This document shows positions 50,732 through 60,216 of a stretch of DNA of 64,000 bases, in pieces. Made by a program: the position numbers and the translations under genes. Each line of letters opens with the position of its first letter. Positions within the stretch are counted from its first letter, which is position 1. Under the pieces are notes generated by a model. The model worked only from the letters and a program-made list of their open reading frames with translations, ran no database searches and was not told the DNA's origin. This stretch comes from JASDSY01 sp041441465 (lineage in GTDB: Bacteria; Muiribacteriota; UBA9980): NCBI GenBank assembly GCA_041441465.1, contig JASDSY010000004.1, positions 45,154 through 109,153 of the forward strand. Reading direction: 5' to 3'.

Positions 50732-53443
50732 ATGGAACAAAAAGATAAAGATTTAACAAATCAAACTATTATTGAAAATTATAATAACTCTGAATCAAAT
50801 CAAACTGTTATAGACAGTAATACTCCCTATCCGGCAAATTATAATTCATTTAAACATAAATCTGCCGGCTGTATTGTAATCTTAAACGGCCGCGAGTATA
50901 AAATTATTGAATGTCTGCCGGTTATTTCAAGCGAAGCGGATATTTATCTTGTCGAAGATTCATCAAACAATCAAAAGTATATATGGAAGTCATATAGATA
51001 TCAAATGGAGCCTAAAAGCGAAGTTATTGATTTATTGAGGTCATTTGCCGGGAATGCCGTTATTAACATTATTAGCTTTGGCCAGGATAACGAACATAAA
51101 TTTTTTGAAATTCAAGAATATGCAGAATATGGTTCAATTGCAGATTATATAAAACGTGAAACTTCGTCCGGGCAGAAGATTAATCCAAATTTTATAAAAG
51201 AATTCATAAAAAAAATTAATTTGTGTCTCAATCAAATACATTCGAAAAATGTAATACATCGTGATATAAAACCTTCTAATATCCTTTTAAGACGTATAGA
51301 GCCGCTTGAAATTGCGCTTACTGACTTTGGAATTTCATCGGTGACGGAACTTTCTCTTCATCAGACTACATTAAGCCGCACTATTGCATATTCTTCGCCT
51401 GAATCGATGACCGGCATAATTTCAAAAGCCACGGATTATTGGGCGTTAGGATTGATTATTCTCGAGATGATTATTGGTAAGAATCCTTATTATGGAATGA
51501 ATGATAAGACGATAATGTATCATCTGGCTACTAAACATGTACCTTATGCTTTTGAAATTACGGGTGAATTTGAATTTATTGTAAAGGGGCTGCTCACCAA
51601 AAATGACCGGAAGCGCTGGCAGTTTAACGAAGTTGAAAAATGGCTTGCCGGGAACAAAGACATACCTATTTATTTTGAAAAAATTGAAAATATTTCGAGC
51701 GTAATCATTGACGTTGATAAAAAAGCTTATACTTTCAATGAAAATGTATATATGTCGCTTAAGGAATTGACTTTTGCTTTTGCCGCGGCTCCTGAAACAT
51801 GGTCTAAAGCAAAAATACACTTGAAAAATGGTTATGTGAAAAAATGGCTTGAAAAAAATGAGTATTATGATGATGCGGCAAAAATGGATGAGTTATGGTC
51901 AGAATCTCAGGAAGATGCAAATTTATTTTTAATGAAACTTATAGTATATTTAAATCCGCATCTTCCGTTTTCGGTATGCGGAATAGTTTTAAATTTCAAC
52001 TCGCTTGCGGCTATCGCCGGAAAGAATATTATTGGTGTATCAAATGATTCCGAAAAAGAAATCTTAAGTATATTATTAAATTCTAATATATCTCTATTTG
52101 ATTATTACGACTCTTATTTAAAACTTACAAATAAAGCTTGTTTAGATGATGAATTTTATTTGTTTTTGAAATCGCTTAGAGATTTTCCTGAGTTAGATGA
52201 AAAGACAGCGTTTTCAATATTAAACATTATATTAAAAAGTGATGAATTTATAATTCCAGATATAGTTAAAAATATTCCCGCGGCTAAAATTGAATTTATT
52301 TTTAAAACTTACAATATTATAATAAAAAAATCGGAATATGAAAAGAATGAAAATGAATTCATGATTTCAGAAAGCGTAAAAAGTGACATTTTTTCGAATG
52401 ATATTGAAAAATATATAAAATCTGCTTCTGCCTTGAACGGATTATCCGGCAAATTGATAACTAAAGCAAAATTAAGTTATTACAATGAATTATGCTTTTT
52501 ACCGGGCAGTCTTATGAGGGATATTACTAATGGCGGGCCGGACGAATTTAAAAAAGCTGTTATATTTTTCGATGAATGCGGTTCACAATTAATAAATAAA
52601 CGGGAATTTGAGGAATATGACAAAAAATATAAAATTCCGGATAATATAAAGGCCGGAATAAAATCAGATATTTTAGAACAATATCAAAAAGCGGCGGTAT
52701 ATATTGGAAACATTGACTATATAAATCTTAAAGCAGGGGATTTGAAGATATTTGATATTAATGGGGAAAAATTTGAATTTGTGTGGATTCCTCCAGGAAG
52801 CGTAAGGCTGGGGCTGCTCAGGTCGCGCTGCACGGCTGTAATTACAAAAGGATTCTGGCTCGGTAAATATCCTTTGACTGAAAAACAATGGAAAGCGGTA
52901 ACCGGCCGTGATCCTTATGAAACGGTAGCTTTTAGTGTAAAACGGTGTGATAATAAACCTGTTCAATTTGTTGCGTATGAAAAAATAATGAAAAATTTTA
53001 TGCCTGTGATAAATTCTCTTTTCGAAGGCTGCGGCCGGTTTCGTCTTCCGACCGAAGCTGAGTGGGAATACGCCTGCCGTGCCGGCACCCAGACATTATA
53101 TTATTGGGGCAATGAGATGGATGACGGCTGCTGCTGGTATGAAGGAAATTCTAAGGAGGTAATGCCTGTCGGGCTGCTTAAGCCGAATGCCTGGGGTTTA
53201 TATGACATGAGCGGCAATGTCAGTGAATTGTGCTGCGACAAATACGGCGCATATCCAAAGGGAATAGTAATGGATCCGGTTGGAAAAAATTCCGGTTTTT
53301 TATATTCGGCACGCGGCGGCGCTTATTCCGGTTCGGCAGATGATTGCCGGTCGGGCGCTCGTTTTGGCGCGAAGTCATATTGCGGTTATTGCTTTACCGG
53401 AGCCAGGATAGTTTTCGAACCGGTAATTAATAATCAGACATAG
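50732..53443 (+). CDS. Ser/Thr protein kinase fused to an FGE-sulfatase (SUMF1-like) domain
   Basis: Kinase domain 45-310: ATP-binding Lys86 in YIWKSY, catalytic loop HRDIKPSNIL (176-185), TDFG (197-200) and an SSPE element in place of APE, so it should be active. The glycine-rich loop is poorly conserved. The middle (320-670) is helical with no known motif. The C-terminal 220 residues are a formylglycine-generating-enzyme-like domain: FVWIPPGSVRLG, KYPLTEKQWKAVTG, RLPTEAEWEYACRAGT, DMSGNVSELC and SARGGAYSGSADDCRSGAR. In bacteria this fold is used for enzymes and for binding diversity. No transmembrane helix, so it is cytoplasmic. It leads a same-strand series with the MSGPK protein and the PLD-helicase. 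Confidence 0.88.
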   Translation: MEQKDKDLTNQTIIENYNNSESNQTVIDSNTPYPANYNSFKHKSAGCIVILNGREYKIIECLPVISSEADIYLVEDSSNNQKYIWKSYRYQMEPKSEVIDLLRSFAGNAVINIISFGQDNEHKFFEIQEYAEYGSIADYIKRETSSGQKINPNFIKEFIKKINLCLNQIHSKNVIHRDIKPSNILLRRIEPLEIALTDFGISSVTELSLHQTTLSRTIAYSSPESMTGIISKATDYWALGLIILEMIIGKNPYYGMNDKTIMYHLATKHVPYAFEITGEFEFIVKGLLTKNDRKRWQFNEVEKWLAGNKDIPIYFEKIENISSVIIDVDKKAYTFNENVYMSLKELTFAFAAAPETWSKAKIHLKNGYVKKWLEKNEYYDDAAKMDELWSESQEDANLFLMKLIVYLNPHLPFSVCGIVLNFNSLAAIAGKNIIGVSNDSEKEILSILLNSNISLFDYYDSYLKLTNKACLDDEFYLFLKSLRDFPELDEKTAFSILNIILKSDEFIIPDIVKNIPAAKIEFIFKTYNIIIKKSEYEKNENEFMISESVKSDIFSNDIEKYIKSASALNGLSGKLITKAKLSYYNELCFLPGSLMRDITNGGPDEFKKAVIFFDECGSQLINKREFEEYDKKYKIPDNIKAGIKSDILEQYQKAAVYIGNIDYINLKAGDLKIFDINGEKFEFVWIPPGSVRLGLLRSRCTAVITKGFWLGKYPLTEKQWKAVTGRDPYETVAFSVKRCDNKPVQFVAYEKIMKNFMPVINSLFEGCGRFRLPTEAEWEYACRAGTQTLYYWGNEMDDGCCWYEGNSKEVMPVGLLKPNAWGLYDMSGNVSELCCDKYGAYPKGIVMDPVGKNSGFLYSARGGAYSGSADDCRSGARFGAKSYCGYCFTGARIVFEPVINNQT

Positions 53444-53510
53444 TGAAATTTAAATTTTAATAATATTTTTCTAAGTAAATTTATACTTATTTGAAATTTT
53501 GGAGAAATGT

Positions 53511-55043
53511 ATGAGCGGGCCTAAATGCGTTAAACTTTCGGTAGAGCGGTTAGCTGCTATTGAAGAAATGAACAAGAAATCATTAAAACGCGGGATTAAC
53601 GAAACTCGAAATCTTGTTAAGTTAAAACTGAGCGAGCTTTTAACATGCAGTTTAAATAACGAGGAAGAATTAAAAAATGTCATTGAAAAAATACGGGTGC
53701 TGGCTTTAGAAATAGATAAAATATCAGAAACAGCCGTCAGCTGTGAAAAAATTAATGAAATAAAAAACTTTTTTTCAATGATAGATAAATTAAAAAAAGA
53801 GTTTGATATCGAAAATAAAAAAATTGTTTCATTTCTTTTAGAATTTCGTGAGGCTTTATTTAAAAAAATCAATGAATTTGAATATTTAAAAAAACTTTTG
53901 ACAGAAGCTGATTCAAGTATATTTGGAATGGTTTCCGGCGGATTAAAATCAAAAATTATAAGTAAATTCAGCGGTGAAATTTATAAAGCTGTTATTCCGT
54001 CAATTTTTGATTTTACTTTTTCATACGGCGGCTATGATAAAAATCTTAATTTGCAAGCTCAGATTTTTGAGGCCGGCCGGCACCTGGAAAAAATTAAAGC
54101 TGAAATTATTGAGTTTATTAATGACGAAAACAAAGCGTGCGCCGAAGAAATTTTAAGCGGCAGAAATTTAACAGACATAAAGTCTTTAAGTCAATTTTTA
54201 GAGCAAAATAAAACTTCAGAGTCTGAAAATGAATTTGAATTCATTAATAAAATCGAAGCGCTTCTTGCTGATCTTTCGGTAATAAAGAATTCTGACGAAT
54301 ATCATGAAATTTTAATAAAATATGATAACATAAAAAAAGAGACTGATCCCCGGCTGCGTTTTATGCTCTATGACGATTTTATAGTGTTTTGTGACAGTAT
54401 TATTTCAAACGCTAAAAAAATGGCTGCCTTTTTAAATGAGTTAAGCGGATTAAAAAATCGAATATTATCTTTGGATGAATTAAATAATCATGATATAGAA
54501 ACCGAGATTGAAGATATTGAAAGGGCAGGTAAAATAATCTCTCTTGAAGAATTAAAGAAAAAAGTAGATTTTGCGTTAGAGCGAAATTTAAAAAAAGAGA
54601 AAAATAAATTTTGCGGTAAAATAATTAAATCTGCTTTTAAAGAATTGGGCTATGAATGCGATGAAAATTTTGAGACAATAATGTTTCAAAATCAAAAAGC
54701 GTTTATACATAAGCCGTCGTTAAAAAATTATCAGGTCCAGGTTATTTCAAATTCCGAAAATAATATGTTACAGGTTGAAATTGTTCGAATGGTCGATTCA
54801 GCTGCCGAACTTAACGATTCTGCACCGTCACAGGAAATTCGTGATATCGAGGTTGAAACCGAATTCTGTGAAGATTACGATAAAGTTTTAAATTTTTTAA
54901 AAGACAGCGGAATCAGCGTTATCGAAAAAATGCGCAAAAAGCCGGGCGAAGTAAAAATCAAAAAAGTTCAGGTTTCTAAATCTGGCTGTAATTCAAATAA
55001 AAACAATGAGTTTATTAGAGTAAAGAAAAATGATGGAAAATAA
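53511..55043 (+). CDS. Coiled-coil protein with MSGPK N-terminus, unknown function
   Basis: Start at ATG 53511 with GGAG 6 nt before it. About 510 residues, Lys/Glu-rich and predominantly helical, with long heptad-like coiled coils at about 40-130 and 210-370. The N-terminus MSGPKCVKL and the C-terminal third (about 370-470, compact and mixed alpha/beta, GKIIKSAFKELGYECDENFE) look conserved-domain-like. From memory, uncharacterised coiled-coil proteins starting MSGP(K/R) occur in other bacteria; this is not checked. Located 67 bp after the kinase-FGE gene on the same strand. It may be its substrate or structural partner. Confidence 0.65.
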   Translation: MSGPKCVKLSVERLAAIEEMNKKSLKRGINETRNLVKLKLSELLTCSLNNEEELKNVIEKIRVLALEIDKISETAVSCEKINEIKNFFSMIDKLKKEFDIENKKIVSFLLEFREALFKKINEFEYLKKLLTEADSSIFGMVSGGLKSKIISKFSGEIYKAVIPSIFDFTFSYGGYDKNLNLQAQIFEAGRHLEKIKAEIIEFINDENKACAEEILSGRNLTDIKSLSQFLEQNKTSESENEFEFINKIEALLADLSVIKNSDEYHEILIKYDNIKKETDPRLRFMLYDDFIVFCDSIISNAKKMAAFLNELSGLKNRILSLDELNNHDIETEIEDIERAGKIISLEELKKKVDFALERNLKKEKNKFCGKIIKSAFKELGYECDENFETIMFQNQKAFIHKPSLKNYQVQVISNSENNMLQVEIVRMVDSAAELNDSAPSQEIRDIEVETEFCEDYDKVLNFLKDSGISVIEKMRKKPGEVKIKKVQVSKSGCNSNKNNEFIRVKKNDGK

Positions 55044-55195
55044 ATTTTACGGTAATTTTGGAATATTGATTATTAAAAGTGTAATTAGAATGTGAATTTA
55101 GAAATTAACAAATAATTAATAACAATTTAAATTTTTTTTATAAAAATAATGTTGCTTATTTTTAGATGTATTAGAAAATACTATAATATAAAAAA

Positions 55196-58100
55196 ATGGT
55201 GAAGTTAATGTTAAAACCAGGTTTATATGAACAAATATTAAATATTTTTCTTGAAGAAAATGTAAAAAAATTAAATTTTAAAATATTATTTGAAAAATTG
55301 GATTCAGGTGATAGTCATTCGTTTCTTGCACAATACATACATAAAGTATTATTATCAGCACTTTTAAAAATTGAAAATAAACCCGACAAAGAAAAAGTAT
55401 TTGGCCAGATCGATATTTGCAATAAAATAATTGAATTATTATGTTTGAACAATATTTCAGAAAAAGAAAGTAAAATATCTACGGATGCATCACGTCTTTT
55501 AGCTATTTTGAATAATGAGAAAAAAATTGAAAGACCAGATACTCCTTTATCATTGGGTGCGATATTAACAGGAACAAGATCTGATCCGTCGCTTGTATCA
55601 CAGTTACGTCATGAAATGCTTTCCGCCGAAAAAATAGATATTTTGTGTTCATTTATTAAATGGAGTGGTATCAGAATATTAGCCGATGAGTTTATAGCTT
55701 TTACTTCAAAACCTGGTTCACAACTTCGTATTATTACTACAAGTTATATGGGTGCCACTGATATAAAGGCTTTGAAGTTTTTATGGGCTCTTCCTAATAC
55801 TATAGTAAAAGTCAGTTTTGATACACACCGTACCAGGCTTCATGCAAAATCATATATTTTTCATCGTGAAACTGGCTTTGGAAGTGCATATATTGGATCT
55901 GCAAATATTTCAAATCCAGCACTGACAGACGGACTTGAATGGAACGTAAAAATAAGTCAGTATGAGCAATTCTATCAATGGGAAAAAATTATTGCGACAT
56001 TTGAAACATATTGGAATGACAAAGAATTTGAAACATGTTATGATGTTGATACGGAGCGGATTGCTATAGCGCTTAAAGGTGAAAGCGGATATAAAGCCGA
56101 TAATACAAATTTTATTGATTTTTATTTTGACCTTCGACCTTATGCATTTCAGCAGGAAATTCTTGATCGAATACAGGTTGAGCGAGAATTATCAATGCGA
56201 AACAGACATCTTATAGTGGCTGCTACGGGTACTGGTAAAACAATTATAGCAGCATTTGATTTTAGTCGCTGGCGCGAGGAATTCAAACGTGACAATGTTC
56301 GCGAACCAAGAATTTTATTTGTAGCGCATAGAGAAGAAATATTGAAACAGTCTCTTATTACTTTTAGACATGTGTTGCGAGATTACAATTTTGGTGAAGT
56401 GCTAGTAAATAGCCTGTATCCGGCATCACACGATCAACTTTTTATTTCGATACAAAGTTATAATTCACGCCAATTTAAAGATATTTATGATCCGCTTTAT
56501 TATGATTATGTTGTGATTGATGAATTTCATCATGCGGCGGCAAATTCGTATATTGAATTACTTGAACATATTAAACCAAAGTCGCTTATTGGTCTGACTG
56601 CCACGCCTGAACGTGCAGACGGAAAAAATATTATGAACTATTTTGATGGTCATAAATCCGCTGAGATAAGGCTTCCGGAGGCAATTAATCAAAAATTATT
56701 ATGTCCGTTTCAGTATTTTTGTATATCTGATTCCGAAGATTATTCAAAATTACGCTGGCAGCGTGGTGGTTATGTATTTGAAGATATTGATAATCTTATT
56801 TCATCAAATGATATCAGAGCAGAACTTATTATCAGGCAATTGCGTGATAAATTACTTGATGTTGAAATGGCATGTGGTATTGGGTTTTGTGTGTCGAAAA
56901 AACATGCGGAGTTTATGGCTAAAAAATTTAATGATACCAAAATTAAATCAGCATTTCTCACATCTGATTCAACCGATGAATATAGAAAAACCATTAAAAA
57001 TAAGCTTGTTTCACGCGAAATAAATTTTTTATTTGTTGTTGATCTTTTCAATGAAGGAATTGATATTCCGGAAATTGAAACTGTTTTATTTTTAAGACCT
57101 ACTGAATCACTAACTATTTTTTTACAACAATTAGGTCGAGGATTGAGAATTGCAAAAGGTAAAAACTATTTAACAGTCCTTGATTTTGTTGGACAGGCTC
57201 ATAGAAATTTTCGGTTTGACTTACGTTTTTCTGCTTTGATTGCTGAAAACAGTCATTCAGTTGAAAAAGAAATTATGGAAGGACTTCCACATCTTCCGGC
57301 TGGTTGTACTTTTCAGTTAGAAAAAAAGGCAAAAGAATATATTCTTGATAATATACGTCAAGCATATAGAAATATTGGTCGTAATGGTCTTGTTAATAAG
57401 ATTGCAACATTTGAAGCTGAAACTGGTAAATCACTTAATTTAGTTAATTTTATTGAACATTATAATATTGAGTTGGAGCAAATCTATAAACATTCGACCT
57501 GGACTACTCTTAAAAATACTGCATTAGGTTTATCTATAGATGCCGAACCTGATGAAGAAAGATTAAAAAAAAGTTTTAGGCGTATACTTCATATTGGTGA
57601 TACCGAACAAATAGATTTTTTGCTGAAAATTTTAAGTGAACCTGAATTTATTCCAGATTTGAGTGAGGATTTGACTAAAAAGCGCATGCTAATGATTCAT
57701 TTTTCGCTTTGGGGAAAAGGTGTAAAATCTGGACCAATAGATCTTTTGGATAGTATTAAACGTCTGCGGCAAAACAGATATCATTGTCTTGAACTAATTG
57801 AATTACTAAAATTTAATCGTGATTCAATAGATCATGTGCGGCAAAAATTAGTTCTTCCATTTGTGTGTCCACTTGTACTTCATTCTAAATATACGCGAGA
57901 TGAACTTTTGGCGGCACTTGGTTATTGGACAGACTTGGTTCAGCCTGAAATGCGTGAAGGTGTTAAATATATTGAATGTATTAATTCTGATATATTTTTA
58001 GTTACGCTAAATAAGACCGAACAGCATTACTCGCCGACAACTATGTACGAAGATTATGCTATTTCTGATACACTTTTTCATTGGCAGAGCCAATCTACTA

Positions 58101-58342
58101 CTACTATTAATTCGTCAACTGGTAAACGTTATATTGGACATCGTGAAGCGGGCGGAACGGTTCTTTTATTTGTACGTGAAAATAAAACAGAACGTGATGG
58201 TGTTTCAGCACCATATTATTTTTTAGGTCCTGCTGACTATGTAAGTCATACAGGAAGTGCTCCAATAAGTATAATTTGGCAATTGCGGTTGCCGATTCCT
58301 TCTAAATTACTCAGAAAAACGGCACGTATGGCAATTGCTTAA
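55196..58342 (+). CDS. PLD/HKD nuclease - SF2 helicase - DUF3427 protein
   Basis: Large defence-type enzyme. N-terminal phospholipase-D-like nuclease domain (about 120-260) with RLHAKSYIF (HxK at 216-218) and GSANISNPAL. SF2 helicase: Walker A ATGTGKT (343-349), DEFHH box II (442-446), GLTATPERADG, and motif VI QQLGRGLR. C-terminal DUF3427-like region (about 700-1045), with HREAGGTVLLFVRE near 1000. 1048 residues. Domain order matches proteins often found in restriction and phage-defence islands. The ATG has no clear ribosome-binding site; a TATAAT at 55182-55187 would give an almost leaderless mRNA, and Met at 55208 is another possible start. It converges with the HNH/MazG pair. Confidence 0.88.
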   Translation: MVKLMLKPGLYEQILNIFLEENVKKLNFKILFEKLDSGDSHSFLAQYIHKVLLSALLKIENKPDKEKVFGQIDICNKIIELLCLNNISEKESKISTDASRLLAILNNEKKIERPDTPLSLGAILTGTRSDPSLVSQLRHEMLSAEKIDILCSFIKWSGIRILADEFIAFTSKPGSQLRIITTSYMGATDIKALKFLWALPNTIVKVSFDTHRTRLHAKSYIFHRETGFGSAYIGSANISNPALTDGLEWNVKISQYEQFYQWEKIIATFETYWNDKEFETCYDVDTERIAIALKGESGYKADNTNFIDFYFDLRPYAFQQEILDRIQVERELSMRNRHLIVAATGTGKTIIAAFDFSRWREEFKRDNVREPRILFVAHREEILKQSLITFRHVLRDYNFGEVLVNSLYPASHDQLFISIQSYNSRQFKDIYDPLYYDYVVIDEFHHAAANSYIELLEHIKPKSLIGLTATPERADGKNIMNYFDGHKSAEIRLPEAINQKLLCPFQYFCISDSEDYSKLRWQRGGYVFEDIDNLISSNDIRAELIIRQLRDKLLDVEMACGIGFCVSKKHAEFMAKKFNDTKIKSAFLTSDSTDEYRKTIKNKLVSREINFLFVVDLFNEGIDIPEIETVLFLRPTESLTIFLQQLGRGLRIAKGKNYLTVLDFVGQAHRNFRFDLRFSALIAENSHSVEKEIMEGLPHLPAGCTFQLEKKAKEYILDNIRQAYRNIGRNGLVNKIATFEAETGKSLNLVNFIEHYNIELEQIYKHSTWTTLKNTALGLSIDAEPDEERLKKSFRRILHIGDTEQIDFLLKILSEPEFIPDLSEDLTKKRMLMIHFSLWGKGVKSGPIDLLDSIKRLRQNRYHCLELIELLKFNRDSIDHVRQKLVLPFVCPLVLHSKYTRDELLAALGYWTDLVQPEMREGVKYIECINSDIFLVTLNKTEQHYSPTTMYEDYAISDTLFHWQSQSTTTINSSTGKRYIGHREAGGTVLLFVRENKTERDGVSAPYYFLGPADYVSHTGSAPISIIWQLRLPIPSKLLRKTARMAIA

Positions 58343-58406
58343 TTAAACTGATACAATTATAAAATAGTTGATTAATTTTATTAATATTAACAATTTATAT
58401 GTTAAT

Positions 58407-59480
58407 TTAATATCGCCAGATCATAAATCCCTGATTAAAAGCGAGTTGGTGGAGCGGTTTAATCGTTTCATGAAGCCGCTGGTTAAATTCGATAAGATTG
58501 AGATTAGTTTTGGTTAAATCAAGCCCTATATTCACATAAGATTCAAGCTCTTTTTTGGGAAACTTGTTTTCAATAGAAATTGAAATAGCTAAAAATTGCA
58601 TTTCGCAAAATTTTTCCAGATAAAGATTCAAATCAGGTAGATTATCACTTTTACTGCTGTTAATATTTTTTTTTGTGGGAATTAAATTCCATAATTCATC
58701 GTGTAGAACGAAACTCCATGGAATAAAATGGTCTATACTTAAATTATCTGGCGTGATAATTGTATTTGAGTAAATATCGGTAATACTTTTATGCGTTATT
58801 ATTTTCTTCCAGAATTTTGTCGCACCCGATAAATCTCTTTTTTGTGGAGGGTATATTTTTAAGGGAATTGCCGGAACATTCGGGTTTCTTTTCTGTAAAT
58901 AATAAATAAGTTTATAGTTTAGCCAGCCTTCTATTATTGCCTGATTATGGTAAATATATTCAAACCAAATTTCGTTTATTATAATTTCATCATTTTTAAT
59001 TTTATATAAAGCATAATTATCATTTAATGAAAATGCTGTTATATACTTATTTTTATCACTATCTGGAATGCCGCGAAGATCACGGTCATAAAACGGTGAT
59101 AATAGTCTGTATGGGACATATTTGCATAAATCAAATATCATTTTATCTAATTTTTCGTCATTGATTTTTTGTAATTCGCTGAAAAGTTTTTCATCGTTAA
59201 TTTCGATATCAAAATTATATTTATCTTTTATAAAAAGTATTATGTTTGTCAACTGATCTAATTGGCCGAGATTGAGCCTGTATTGAATAACAGGATACCA
59301 GGCTTTGCATATCATTTTTAAAATTATATTTTTAAAGAGTAATACTGAATCACCTTTTTTGATTTCCTCGAATATTGAATAAAACCAATATATTTTATAA
59401 CTATTGGTTAGATATTTCAGTTCGAGCATATTTTCGAAAGCGTTGATATTCAGTTTTTCATTTGCCGGTAATTTGTTCAT
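58407..59480 (-). CDS. HNH endonuclease
   Basis: 357 residues. The nuclease site is in the last third: LSIDHFIPWS (Asp250-His251) followed by WNLIPTKKNINSSKSD (Asn265 and Asn273), the HNH order D-H...N...N/H without a zinc-binding Cys pair. The N-terminal 230 residues are helical and unlike known families, probably a target-recognition or partner-binding part. It lies one base after the MazG-like gene, so the two are cotranscribed, and it converges with the PLD-helicase 64 bp away. Role in nucleic-acid defence is inferred from the context. Confidence 0.82.
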   Translation of the reverse strand: MNKLPANEKLNINAFENMLELKYLTNSYKIYWFYSIFEEIKKGDSVLLFKNIILKMICKAWYPVIQYRLNLGQLDQLTNIILFIKDKYNFDIEINDEKLFSELQKINDEKLDKMIFDLCKYVPYRLLSPFYDRDLRGIPDSDKNKYITAFSLNDNYALYKIKNDEIIINEIWFEYIYHNQAIIEGWLNYKLIYYLQKRNPNVPAIPLKIYPPQKRDLSGATKFWKKIITHKSITDIYSNTIITPDNLSIDHFIPWSFVLHDELWNLIPTKKNINSSKSDNLPDLNLYLEKFCEMQFLAISISIENKFPKKELESYVNIGLDLTKTNLNLIEFNQRLHETIKPLHQLAFNQGFMIWRY

Positions 59481-59481
59481 A

Positions 59482-59790
59482 TTAATCCGTATCTATTAAA
59501 AAAATATTTTTGTCAAAACTGCCATTTTTATTAGCTTTGTTTATTCTAATTTTTTCTATTTCATCATAAGTCCAGTTGTATTTTTTTATTATTGAATGCA
59601 GTATTTCGAAAATATCCGCCATTTCTTCTTTTGATGGTTCTTTTAGAAATTCATCGGCCTCTTCGAGAATTTTTTGTGAAAGTAAATTAACTGCGTCTTT
59701 ATCGCTTAAAATTTTAATGTTGCAATTGCGTTTTTCATTTCTTATTATATCCGGAATTTTATCGCGGACAATTTTATTATATACCGGCAT
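59482..59790 (-). CDS. MazG-like nucleotide pyrophosphohydrolase
   Basis: 102 residues from ATG 59790, with GGAG 7 nt upstream; longer in-frame starts reach into a repeat region and lack conservation. MPVYNKIVRDKIPDII is the common N-terminus of small MazG / PRA-PH-like all-alpha NTP pyrophosphohydrolases, followed by the metal-binding EEADEF (about 43-48) and EEMADIFEILH (54-64). Such enzymes hydrolyse (d)NTPs or modified nucleotides. Its stop is adjacent to the HNH start. In a defence setting it could deplete nucleotides or clean up products; this is inference. Confidence 0.85.
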   Translation of the reverse strand: MPVYNKIVRDKIPDIIRNEKRNCNIKILSDKDAVNLLSQKILEEADEFLKEPSKEEMADIFEILHSIIKKYNWTYDEIEKIRINKANKNGSFDKNIFLIDTD

Positions 59791-59984
59791 TAATAAACTC
59801 CATAATTTGCTATTTTTAGCAATTATATCAAAAAAAGCTTTTTCTGACAAATAAATTATTAACATTAACTTAATTATACTGTTATTCCGGCAGGCCGGCG
59901 GCCTGCTGCCGATAAATTCAAAGTATTTGATTATCTTCATTTCGCGCAAGGCTTCGCGTCAGCGACGGCTTGCGCGATTTTAGT

Positions 59985-60027
59985 ATTGCCGCGAAGCAAG
60001 CGGACGAAGGCCGCGCTTTGCGGCAAT
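59985..60027. repeat. Palindromic repeat family 2, copy 2
   Basis: ATTGCCGCGAAGC and GCTTTGCGGCAAT pair with one mismatch. The inner GCGG/CCGC stem and ACGAAG loop correspond to GCAAA/TTTGC and CGAAG in the 43.4-kb copy, so the paired bases changed together. A further hairpin, TCGCGCAAG/CTTGCGCGA, lies directly before it at 59942-59977. Confidence 0.8.
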
Positions 60028-60104
60028 TAAATATTAATGCTTAAGAAAATAAAATGATAAGTTGTTTACATATCAACTATCAGTATATCTGAAAAAATAT
60101 AGAG

Positions 60105-60162
60105 CAGGATTGGAGGGGGTTTCAAGGGGGAGGGAAGGAATAATTCCTTCGCCTCCCCCTGA
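60105..60162. repeat. Palindromic repeat family 1, copy C
   Basis: GCAGGATTGG, a G-run, then arms AGGGGGAGGGAAGGAAT and ATTCCTTCGCCTCCCCCT (17 bp, one bulged G on the right arm). The G/C pair where copy B has A/T is a compensatory difference. Confidence 0.85.
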
Positions 60163-60216
60163 TTAATAAGTTCTATAGTAAAATAATAAAATAACTAATG
60201 CTGATAGTTTTATTTA

